Shown here piece by piece: positions 1-6,688 of a DNA stretch of 64,000 nucleotides (positions within the stretch are counted from its first letter, which is position 1; the number at the start of each line of letters is the position of its first letter). A program made the translations under genes and the position numbers. The stretch is from positions 806,001 to 870,000 of the forward strand of contig CATOTJ020000002.1 of the NCBI GenBank assembly GCA_951813525.2, given 5' to 3'. Below the pieces are notes generated by a model, which was not told the DNA's origin, searched no databases, and saw nothing but the letters and a program-made list of their open reading frames with translations. Origin of the DNA: Thermohalobaculum sp951813525 (GTDB taxonomy: Bacteria > Pseudomonadota > Alphaproteobacteria > Rhodobacterales > Rhodobacteraceae).

Positions 1-137
1 AAGCCCAGGACCGGGTGACCGGCGCCCGACAAAACACCGTGGGCGAAGGTTTCCATCGGCATCCCGTTCAGGGGATGGTGAGCAAGGGCAGGGGTTGCGG
101 CCAATGCGGCAGCTACGGCGATCAGCGTCTTTTTCAT
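1..137 (-). CDS. hupE: HupE/UreJ-family metal transporter, N-terminal part (gene runs off the window)
   Basis: The 45 visible codons encode a cleavable signal peptide (MKKTLIAVAAALAATPALA) followed by a mature start HHPLNGMPMETFAHGVLSGA and then GHPVLG. This is the typical N-terminus of HupE/UreJ nickel or cobalt permeases, which are polytopic inner-membrane proteins with a conserved HP..G..M and HPxxG region. A purine-rich ribosome site (GGAGAG) precedes the ATG. A cobalamin riboswitch lies directly upstream on the same strand, so I infer that cobalt supply for B12 is its role and that it is repressed when B12 is plentiful. The C-terminal transmembrane part is outside the window. A nickel-specific role cannot be excluded from the N-terminus alone. 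Confidence 0.85.
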   Translation of the reverse strand, partial: MKKTLIAVAAALAATPALAHHPLNGMPMETFAHGVLSGAGHPVLG

Positions 138-183
138 CTCTCTCTCCTCTCCGTCACACCCGACGGCAGGGTTTTTCACAACG

Positions 184-390
184 CACGGCAGGTCTCCTGG
201 CTCGCGGCGGGGTCCGGGCATGTTGCCTTCGACCCGAACCGCCCCCTGCCTTCCCGGCCGTTGGCCAGTGGCTATCGGGGGCGCGCTCCGCTTACAGTCG
301 CGGGGGCGGCTGCGGCATGGCACCCCCGGATTGGGTCGGTGCGCACCGCATTCCCTCTTGGCCCTGGACAGTCCTTGGGACCGCCACAAT
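184..390 (-). promoter_or_regulatory. Cobalamin riboswitch
   Basis: Read on the minus strand this stretch contains, in order, the conserved cobalamin riboswitch blocks: GGGAATGCGGTGCG near 340-360, GCGACTGTAAGCGG near 285-300, the B12 box GCCACTGG near 264-272, and the 3' block GAGCCAGGAGACCTGCC near 186-203. It ends about 50 bases before the ribosome-binding site of the HupE-type transporter gene. By family knowledge it binds adenosyl- or methylcobalamin and lowers expression of the downstream gene. The outer edges are approximate. The bases from about 391 to 471 hold nothing else I recognise. Confidence 0.93.
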
Positions 391-471
391 AGGGACCGTG
401 CTGTTCGACAGTTCTGTCAATTCCGGCGAACTGTCAAGCGATCCCGCTGCACCGGCCGGACGCAGCGGCAC

Positions 472-1206
472 TTATCCCGCGAATGCGACCTGGTTGCGCA
501 ACCAAGCGACAGCGCCGTCCACCGTCCCGGTCATCGTGCAGTCGGGCATCGGTGGGCGTCTGATCACAATCGTCGTCAATCCCATAGAATCGGCTGCATC
601 CAGTTTCGCTGTTCCGCTGCCGCCAGCGTTCTTGGTCACCAGATGGCTGATCGCCCGGTCCTTCAGAAACGCCGTCTCACCTTCCAACGTAAAAGGCGGG
701 CGCGCCAGAATGGGCCTGACATTGCTGGGCAGATCGCGAACCGCCTCGATCGAACGCAGAAAATAGGTCACATCCCGCCGCGCATAAAACGGCTCCAACT
801 CCTTTCTGCCACTCGTCAGCAGGACCTGCGCCTCGGGCGGCAAGTGCCCAGCGGCGCTGGCCGCGTCCGCCACCTCGACCCAGCCGGGCCGCACGGCCCA
901 AGCAGGCCGCAACAGACGCAGATAAGGCACGCCCAACGATGCGGTCGCCGTCATCGCGTTCGCCTGCATTCTCTCGGCATATGGATGGGTTGCATCCAGG
1001 ACCGCACCGCACGATTGACGCCGCAACCAATTTCGCAAACCGTCCGCGCCGCCAAACCCGCCGCGCCGGACCGGGACCGCGTATTGTTCCGGGGTCCGTG
1101 TTGCCCCTGCCAGCGACGCAATCGGCGACAGACCAGGCAACAGGGCCAATTCGTCCGCCACCTTGCGCGCCTCGGCGGTCCCGCCCAGCAACAAGACCCG
1201 GGTCAA
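472..1206 (-). CDS. cobK: Precorrin-6A / cobalt-precorrin-6A reductase
   Basis: The product, about 244 residues, reduces the macrocycle of (cobalt-)precorrin-6A with NADPH. The N-terminus RVLLLGGTAEARKVAD is the family's nucleotide-binding start, and the family motif DATHPYAERM and the later TSGRKELEPF are present. The chosen start is a TTG that overlaps the TGA stop of cbiD, giving a coupled pair. The reading frame stays open further upstream inside cbiD, but homologous sequence begins at this TTG. Length matches the family (about 240-260 residues). It is separated from the main minus-strand operon by cobA, a membrane protein gene and cobB. If the pathway is cobalt-early, the same protein would be called CbiJ. 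Confidence 0.92.
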   Translation of the reverse strand: MTRVLLLGGTAEARKVADELALLPGLSPIASLAGATRTPEQYAVPVRRGGFGGADGLRNWLRRQSCGAVLDATHPYAERMQANAMTATASLGVPYLRLLRPAWAVRPGWVEVADAASAAGHLPPEAQVLLTSGRKELEPFYARRDVTYFLRSIEAVRDLPSNVRPILARPPFTLEGETAFLKDRAISHLVTKNAGGSGTAKLDAADSMGLTTIVIRRPPMPDCTMTGTVDGAVAWLRNQVAFAG

Positions 1207-2303
1207 GTGCCAACTCCGGCCTGCGCAACGATCCGCCCGGACCGGTCGACCACGATCACATCGGTGCCAACTCCGCTGCCTCGCAATACATTGTCGACAG
1301 CGTTCAGGGCCTTCCCGGCCACCGCCTGCGCCAATGCCGGGCCGCCATGCTCCAATGCCTCCATCGCCGTATTGGCCGCGGCGATCGGCGCAGGATCGCA
1401 ACCGGCCGCCCCGGCCAATTGCGCCAACTCTGCGAAATCCACCTGACTGCGCCCGGAATGCAGATCCATCGCGCCCTGTCCCAGCTTGACCAATTTCGCG
1501 AACCCGCCCGCCAGGGTGAACCTGTCGACCGGATGGCGCCGCAGATACTTCATCAACCCACCGGCAAAATCGCCCATGTCCAGACAGGCAATATCGGACA
1601 GGTTGTGATGGCGCTGCGCGGCAGCTTCCGATGTCGCCCCCGTCGCCCCCATCACATGGGTCAGACCGGACGCACGCGCCACGTCGATCCCGCGATGGAT
1701 CGACGCGATCCAGGCCGCGCAGGAAAACGGCCGGACAATCCCGGTCGTGCCCAGGATCGACAAACCCCCGACAATCCCCAATCTGGGGTTCCAGGTTTGC
1801 GCCGCCAATGCCTCGCCGCCTGGGATCGACACCGTCACCTCGAAATCGACGCTGCGGCCATGATCGGCAGCGATTGCACTGATTTCCTGATCGATCATGC
1901 GCCGCGGAACCGGGTTGATTGCAGGCTCGCCTGGCGCGATCGGCAAACCGGGCATCGTCACGGTGCCAACCCCGTCCCCGGCATGGAAATTCAACCCTCC
2001 GGACCCTTCGGCGACCCGGACAACAATCAACGCCTGATGCGTCACGTCGGGGTCATCGCCCGCATCTTTGCGAATCGCCGCCTCGGCCCAACCCGGGCCG
2101 GTCTCCGCCCTCTCGATTGCAAAACTCGGCGTCTGGCCACGCGGCAATGTAATGGAAACCAAAGCAGGCACTTGTCCGGTGATCAGACCGCGCACTGCCG
2201 CCTGGGCCGCCGCCGCCGCGCAGGCCCCGGTCGTCCAACCGGTTCGCAATTTCTGCGGTGTCTCACCTGCCATCGACGCGCCTGTCATAACCGCACCTGC
2301 CAT
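1203..2303 (-). CDS. cbiD: Cobalt-precorrin-5B C1-methyltransferase
   Basis: The 366-residue protein starts its conserved region at LRTGWTTGACAAAAAQAA, the CbiD signature, and keeps a Gly-rich segment near the middle (GIVGGLSILGTTGIVRPFS). It methylates C1 of cobalt-precorrin-5B during ring contraction in the anaerobic-type route, replacing CobF of the aerobic route. Three in-frame methionines occur in the first eleven residues, so the exact start is uncertain; the first is used here. The stop overlaps the cobK start. It is divergent from cobA across 133 bases, which probably hold both promoters. The presence of CbiD, rather than CobF, is one of the markers used here to assign the pathway type. 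Confidence 0.94.
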   Translation of the reverse strand: MAGAVMTGASMAGETPQKLRTGWTTGACAAAAAQAAVRGLITGQVPALVSITLPRGQTPSFAIERAETGPGWAEAAIRKDAGDDPDVTHQALIVVRVAEGSGGLNFHAGDGVGTVTMPGLPIAPGEPAINPVPRRMIDQEISAIAADHGRSVDFEVTVSIPGGEALAAQTWNPRLGIVGGLSILGTTGIVRPFSCAAWIASIHRGIDVARASGLTHVMGATGATSEAAAQRHHNLSDIACLDMGDFAGGLMKYLRRHPVDRFTLAGGFAKLVKLGQGAMDLHSGRSQVDFAELAQLAGAAGCDPAPIAAANTAMEALEHGGPALAQAVAGKALNAVDNVLRGSGVGTDVIVVDRSGRIVAQAGVGT

Positions 2304-2436
2304 AACTGCACTCTACGGCACCCATCAAAATCTGCGAACCGAATATCCGGCTGCGCAGGCCGAAACGGCGGGAAAGGCAATCAGCGCGTCGCGACAGGTC
2401 TTTCGCCCGGCCCCGCCCCTGACCTATAGTCCAGAC

Positions 2437-3291
2437 ATGACGCAATTGCCGATCCCTGCCAATGCCGACCTGCCGGTGCTCTCGCCCGGTTGGGTTTGGC
2501 TCGTCGGCGCGGGCCCCGGCGATCCAGGTTTGATGACCGTCCACGGCGCAAACGCTTTGGGTCAGGCCGACGTGGTGGTCTATGACGCGCTGGTCGATGA
2601 CCGCATCCTGGGCTGGGTCCGGCCCGGGGCCGAAGTCGAATATGCCGGAAAACGCGGCGGCAAACCCTCGCCGAAACAGCGCGATATCTCGCTGCGCCTG
2701 ATCGAGCTGGCCCGCGCCGGGAAACGGGTCCTGCGCCTCAAGGGCGGCGATCCCTTTGTCTTCGGGCGCGGCGGGGAAGAGGCGCAAACGCTCGTCGCCG
2801 CAGGCATCCCGATCCGCATCGTACCCGGGATCACCGCAGGCATCGGCGGTCTGGCCTATGCCGGAATTCCGCTGACCCACCGCGATGTGAACCAGACGGT
2901 TACTTTCCTGACAGGCCACGACCAGACCGGCGATGCGCCCGGCGATATCGATTGGGTCGCGCTGGCGCGGTCCTCGCCGGTAATCGTCTGCTATATGGCA
3001 ATCAAGACATTGCCCAAGATCACCGCAAAGCTGATCGACGCCGGCCGCAGCGGCGACGAACCCGTCGCCATTGTCACCGATGCCTCGCTGCCCGGAATGC
3101 GCGTGCTCGAAACAACGTTGTCCCGCGCCGCCGCCGATGCGGCCGAACAGGGCGTGCAACCCCCGGCGATCATCTGCATCGGCCAAGTCGTGCGCCTGCG
3201 CGGCGTTCTGGACTGGGTCGGCCAGATGGCCGGCAGACCAGCCTCCGATCTCGATCCGCTGGGCGCAAGGTCGCTCGCCGATATCGGCTGA
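2437..3291 (+). CDS. cobA: Uroporphyrinogen-III C-methyltransferase (SUMT)
   Basis: The 284-residue protein makes precorrin-2 from uroporphyrinogen III by two SAM-dependent methylations at C2 and C7, the entry to corrinoids and siroheme. The family motifs are clear: VWLVGAGPGDPGLMT at residues about 24-38, YDALVDDRIL, AGKRGGKPSPKQ, GDPFVFGRGGEEA and VPGITAG. There is no CysG-type oxidase/chelatase domain, so this is the stand-alone enzyme. The ATG at 2437 was chosen because the conserved region begins about 20 residues later; the frame is open upstream but runs over cbiD. It is divergent from cbiD. Confidence 0.95.
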   Translation: MTQLPIPANADLPVLSPGWVWLVGAGPGDPGLMTVHGANALGQADVVVYDALVDDRILGWVRPGAEVEYAGKRGGKPSPKQRDISLRLIELARAGKRVLRLKGGDPFVFGRGGEEAQTLVAAGIPIRIVPGITAGIGGLAYAGIPLTHRDVNQTVTFLTGHDQTGDAPGDIDWVALARSSPVIVCYMAIKTLPKITAKLIDAGRSGDEPVAIVTDASLPGMRVLETTLSRAAADAAEQGVQPPAIICIGQVVRLRGVLDWVGQMAGRPASDLDPLGARSLADIG

Positions 3292-3386
3292 CGATACGCG
3301 GACCTTCATGCGAAAGGCGGATCGGACCCGGGATGGGCGTCTCTGGCCCTAGGACTTCACCACCTAGACGGGTACGATGGCTTTCT

Positions 3387-3414
3387 AAAGATTCGAGCAC
3401 AAAGATTCGAGCAC
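3387..3414. repeat. Perfect 14-bp tandem duplication
   Basis: The unit AAAGATTCGAGCAC occurs twice with no spacer, 18 bases upstream of the ATG at 3433. It lies in the 141-base gap between cobA and the membrane protein gene. It could be a slippage duplication in a leader, or a pair of tandem operator half-sites. Nothing in the sequence decides between these. Confidence 0.7.
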
Positions 3415-3432
3415 GGTGCGATCTGACCGCAA

Positions 3433-4422
3433 ATGGATGATGGGCTGACACGATCTGAATTCGGCGACACTGCCGGGGCCGCGCTGGGCCGCCGGTCAGG
3501 CCCGGATATCGAATCGCCCTATGATCTGGCCCGGGCAAAGTGGATGTTCTGGGTCGCCTTCGCGTTCATGGGCATTCTGGCCATCATGCTGCCCCATGGC
3601 GGTGCCGTGAAACCGATCCAGAAAATGCCGCTTTACCACGCCGCCCTGCCGTTGACGCTCCTCGCCCTCTGGCTGGTGATCGTGGTGGAAGGGGTCGCAG
3701 GCTATCTGGTGGCTTCGGACCGAAAACCGGCCCTGAAACGGCTCCTGTTGGTCGTATTTTTACCGCCCGTCCGCATGACGATTTCACCCCGGCGCAGCAA
3801 CGACTGGGTCTGGCTGCCAAACTACGATTGGTTGCCGGTTACGGCGGAATCGGTGGCCCAGATGGAACAGCGCACCGCCGTGCCGATGCTGATCGCGACG
3901 GCCCTCATCGTACCCGTCCTGATCGTGGATTTCGGCTTCCCGGAGGCCGTTGAAAACTCGCCCAATCTCGAAATCCTGCTCATCGTCCTGATGGCGTTGA
4001 TCTGGTTTTCGTTTGCGCTCGAATTCGCCATCATGGTGTCGCTGGCGCCCAAAAAGCTGAAATATTGCCAGAAACACTGGATCAATATCGTCATCATCAT
4101 TCTACCGCTGATTGCGTTTCTGCGCACGCTGCAATTGTTCCGGTTCCTGCAGATCGCCCAGGCCTCGAAAATGGCCAAGGCCTATCGCCTGCGCGGCTTG
4201 GCAACGCGGTTGCTCAAGATCGCACTGGCCTTCAACCTGATCGACCGGCTCATGGCGCTCAGCCCGGATCGCTACTGTGCGTCCCTCGAAGAAAAAATCA
4301 CGGAACGCGAGGATGAATTGGCCGATCTGCGCCGCCGCCTGGAAATGGCACGCGAAAAATCACGCGACAAAGCCGCCGAACGCGCCGCCAAGGCGCAGGC
4401 ACAAGCCGGGAAGACAAACTGA
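3433..4422 (+). CDS. Membrane protein of unknown function with a voltage-sensor-like segment
   Basis: The product is 329 residues. I do not recognise a named family with certainty. Hydrophobic segments are visible at about residues 36-56 (MFWVAFAFMGILAIMLPHG), 68-92, 150-170 and 182-205, then 215-235. These are followed by a stretch of regularly spaced basic residues (FLRTLQLFRFLQIAQASKMAKAYRLRGLATRLLK), reminiscent of the S4 helix of voltage-gated channels. The last 60 residues are a charged coiled coil (EEKITEREDELADLRRRL onward). No selectivity filter such as GYG is visible, so it is not a conventional potassium channel. It lies between cobA and cobB, which may be accidental. The 14-bp tandem repeat precedes it. 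Confidence 0.6.
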   Translation: MDDGLTRSEFGDTAGAALGRRSGPDIESPYDLARAKWMFWVAFAFMGILAIMLPHGGAVKPIQKMPLYHAALPLTLLALWLVIVVEGVAGYLVASDRKPALKRLLLVVFLPPVRMTISPRRSNDWVWLPNYDWLPVTAESVAQMEQRTAVPMLIATALIVPVLIVDFGFPEAVENSPNLEILLIVLMALIWFSFALEFAIMVSLAPKKLKYCQKHWINIVIIILPLIAFLRTLQLFRFLQIAQASKMAKAYRLRGLATRLLKIALAFNLIDRLMALSPDRYCASLEEKITEREDELADLRRRLEMAREKSRDKAAERAAKAQAQAGKTN

Positions 4423-4447
4423 TGCAACTGCCCAGAATGCTTGAAAC

Positions 4448-5761
4448 ATGAGGGCGCTGGCCATCGCCGCGCCGTCTTCGGCCCAGGGTAAAACGATGAT
4501 CACCCTCGGTCTTCTGCGCGCACTCAAGACCCAAGGCACGAACGTCTCTTCGGCCAAGTCCGGGCCCGACTATATCGACCCGGCCTTTCACCGCGCGGCG
4601 ACGGGCAACCCCTGCATCAATCTGGACAGTTGGGCCGCCGATAACGCGCAATTGCGCGCGCGCGCTGCCATGGCGCCCGCCGACCTGATGATCATCGAAG
4701 GCGCCATGGGCCTTTTTGACGGGGCCGCAGGCACCCGGCCAGGCGGCGCCGGGTCGGTACAGAAACTGGCCGAGGCCTTGGATATCCCGGTCATCCTGGT
4801 CGTCGATATCGCTCGAATGGCGCAAAGCACCGTTGCCCTGATCGAGGGGTTTGCCGCCCGGTCCACCCGCATCGCCGGGGTCATACTGAACCGCGCAGGC
4901 AGCCCGCGCCATTTCGACATGGTCCGCGCCGCAATCGCGGACACCGTGCCCATCCTGGGATGCCTTCCCGCGACCGATGATCTACAGGCCCCGTCCCGGC
5001 ATCTCGGCCTGGTTCCGGCGGGCGAACATCCGAATCTTTCGGCCTTTATCGACCGCGCCGCCGATCTGGTCGCGGCCAATTGCAATCTCGATGCCATTGC
5101 GCGCGTCGCCACGCAGGTCGAGGCAGCGGGCGGCACGCCGTCGCCCCTTCCGCTGCTCGGACAACGCATCGCCGTTGCCATGGACCAGGCCTTTGGGTTT
5201 GCCTATGCGCACATGCTGCAAGACTGGTCTGCCCAAGGCGCCGAGATTTATCCCTTCTCGCCCCTTGCAGATCAGGGACCGGGCAATGACGCCGATGCCG
5301 TTTTCCTGCCGGGCGGGTATCCCGAATTGCACGCCGCACAGATCGCCGCCGCCACCAGTTTCGCCAATGCCATGCGCAGTGCCCAGAACCGCGGCGCCAC
5401 GATCTATGGCGAGTGCGGCGGCTATATGGTGCTGGGCGACGGGTTGACCGCAGCCGACGGAACCCGCCATGCAATGCTGGGCATGTTGCGGGCCGAAACC
5501 AGTTTCGCCGAACGCCGCCGCCATCTCGGCTATCGCCGCCTCGAGGCACTGGGCGGCCCCTGGCAGGCACCCCTGAAAGCGCACGAATTTCACTACTCGA
5601 CCGAACTGCGCGCCGATGGCGACCCGCTTTTCAAAGCAGCCGATGCCGAAGGACGCGATCTCGGCACAATCGGCCTGCGCGCCGGAACCGTGTTCGGATC
5701 CTACGCCCACATCATCGAAAGCGACCGCGTGCAGGGACGCCTCGGCGCCATGAGACTCTGA
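4448..5761 (+). CDS. cobB: Cobyrinate (or hydrogenobyrinate) a,c-diamide synthase
   Basis: The 437-residue enzyme amidates the a and c side chains of the corrin ring using glutamine and ATP. The N-terminal dethiobiotin-synthetase-like domain has the P-loop APSSAQGKT and the motifs SGPDYIDPAF and EGAMGLFDG. The C-terminal class I glutaminase-like domain has the nucleophile region YGECGGYMVLG (Cys about residue 324) and the late GSYAHI histidine. Length is normal for CobB/CbiA. It starts 26 bases after the membrane protein gene, so the two may be co-transcribed. In a cobalt-early pathway the substrate is cobyrinate and the equivalent name is CbiA. Confidence 0.94.
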   Translation: MRALAIAAPSSAQGKTMITLGLLRALKTQGTNVSSAKSGPDYIDPAFHRAATGNPCINLDSWAADNAQLRARAAMAPADLMIIEGAMGLFDGAAGTRPGGAGSVQKLAEALDIPVILVVDIARMAQSTVALIEGFAARSTRIAGVILNRAGSPRHFDMVRAAIADTVPILGCLPATDDLQAPSRHLGLVPAGEHPNLSAFIDRAADLVAANCNLDAIARVATQVEAAGGTPSPLPLLGQRIAVAMDQAFGFAYAHMLQDWSAQGAEIYPFSPLADQGPGNDADAVFLPGGYPELHAAQIAAATSFANAMRSAQNRGATIYGECGGYMVLGDGLTAADGTRHAMLGMLRAETSFAERRRHLGYRRLEALGGPWQAPLKAHEFHYSTELRADGDPLFKAADAEGRDLGTIGLRAGTVFGSYAHIIESDRVQGRLGAMRL

Positions 5762-5808
5762 GGCTCTGAGGCCAAATACCCCGTACAATCAGACTTCAGT
5801 CGCTAGAG

Positions 5809-5850
5809 CACTTTCCAGCCTGACTGCTTCGATCAGGCGTCGCGAAAGTG
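5809..5850. terminator. Hairpin downstream of cobB, possible terminator
   Basis: An outer stem CACTTTC/GAAAGTG encloses an inner stem GCCTGA/TCAGGC. It stands between the convergent genes cobB and cobM, where a bidirectional terminator would be expected. There is no long T-run, so terminator function is an inference. Confidence 0.45.
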
Positions 5851-5864
5851 TGACCAATCAACGA

Positions 5865-5910
5865 CTTAGAGCGCTCGATCTGATTCAATCAGATCGAAAC
5901 GTGTTCTAAG
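5865..5910. repeat. Palindromic intergenic element that includes the cobM stop codon
   Basis: The outer arms CTTAGA/TCTAAG flank a near-perfect core palindrome GATCTGATTCAATCAGATC at 5877-5895. Similar core sequences are common intergenic repeats in alphaproteobacteria, recalled from general knowledge. The TAG stop of cobM (5906-5908) lies in the right arm. It may be a repeated extragenic palindrome, a transcript 3'-end stabiliser, or both. Confidence 0.6.
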
Positions 5911-6688
5911 CGCCCGCGCCCTGAACCTTCCGCCGCTTCGGGCGCAGAATGTGCGGATGCTGCCCGTCGTAAAGCGCACTGTCCCGGAAATCGCTCGCCG
6001 ACAGCGCCGGCCCCATCAAGATCAGCGCCGTTCGCGTGATCTTCTCGGCCCGCACCCGGTCGCGCAAATCGCCCAGCGTCGTGCGCAGGATCAACTGATC
6101 GGGCCATCCGACCCGGTACGCCACCACCACCGCGCAGTCGGCGCCATAATAGGGCGTCAACCTGCGTTGCACTTCCAGCAGGTTGCGGATCGACAAGTGG
6201 ATCGCCAGCGTCGCCCCCGTCCGGCCCAGCGTGTCCAGATCCTCGCCCTCCGGCATCGCACTCGACTTCATCGCCGTGCGGGTCAGGATCACGGTTTGCG
6301 CAATCTCCGGCACCGTCAATTCCTGCCCGATCGCCGCCGCCGCGGCTGCAAAGGCGGGCACCCCGGGCGTGATGTCGAACGGGATCTCCAACGTCCGCAA
6401 CCGCCTGATCTGCTCGGCAATCGCACCGTAAAGCGATGGATCGCCCGAATGAACCCGCGCAACGGCCTGCCCCTCGGCGAAGGCACGGGCCATCTCGTCG
6501 ACGATCTCGTCCAGGGTCATGGGCGCTGTGTCCAGAACCCGGGCATCGGCGGGCGCCGCCGCCACCACCGCCTCGGGCACCAACGATCCCGCGTAAAGAC
6601 AAACCGGGCACGATTGGATCAGCTTCAATCCCTTGACGGTGATCAGATCGGGATCACCGGGCCCGGCACCAATAAAGTGAACGCTCAC
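5906..6688 (-). CDS. cobM: Precorrin-4 / cobalt-precorrin-4 C11-methyltransferase
   Basis: The 260-residue SAM-dependent enzyme methylates C11. The tetrapyrrole methylase motifs are VHFIGAGPGDPDLITVKG at the N-terminus, ARVHSGDPSLYGAIAEQ at about residues 77-93, and ITPGVPAFAAAAAAIG. It is the last gene of the minus-strand corrin operon: its ATG overlaps the end of the cbiG-cobJ fusion by four bases, indicating translational coupling. Its stop sits inside a palindromic element. It corresponds to CbiF in the cobalt-early nomenclature. Confidence 0.95.
   Translation of the reverse strand: MSVHFIGAGPGDPDLITVKGLKLIQSCPVCLYAGSLVPEAVVAAAPADARVLDTAPMTLDEIVDEMARAFAEGQAVARVHSGDPSLYGAIAEQIRRLRTLEIPFDITPGVPAFAAAAAAIGQELTVPEIAQTVILTRTAMKSSAMPEGEDLDTLGRTGATLAIHLSIRNLLEVQRRLTPYYGADCAVVVAYRVGWPDQLILRTTLGDLRDRVRAEKITRTALILMGPALSASDFRDSALYDGQHPHILRPKRRKVQGAGA

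Noticed and set aside
3540..3953. Alternative frame in the 3433-4422 gene
   Set aside because: The overlapping frame lacks membrane periodicity and a ribosome site; the 329-codon frame has coherent hydrophobic segments.
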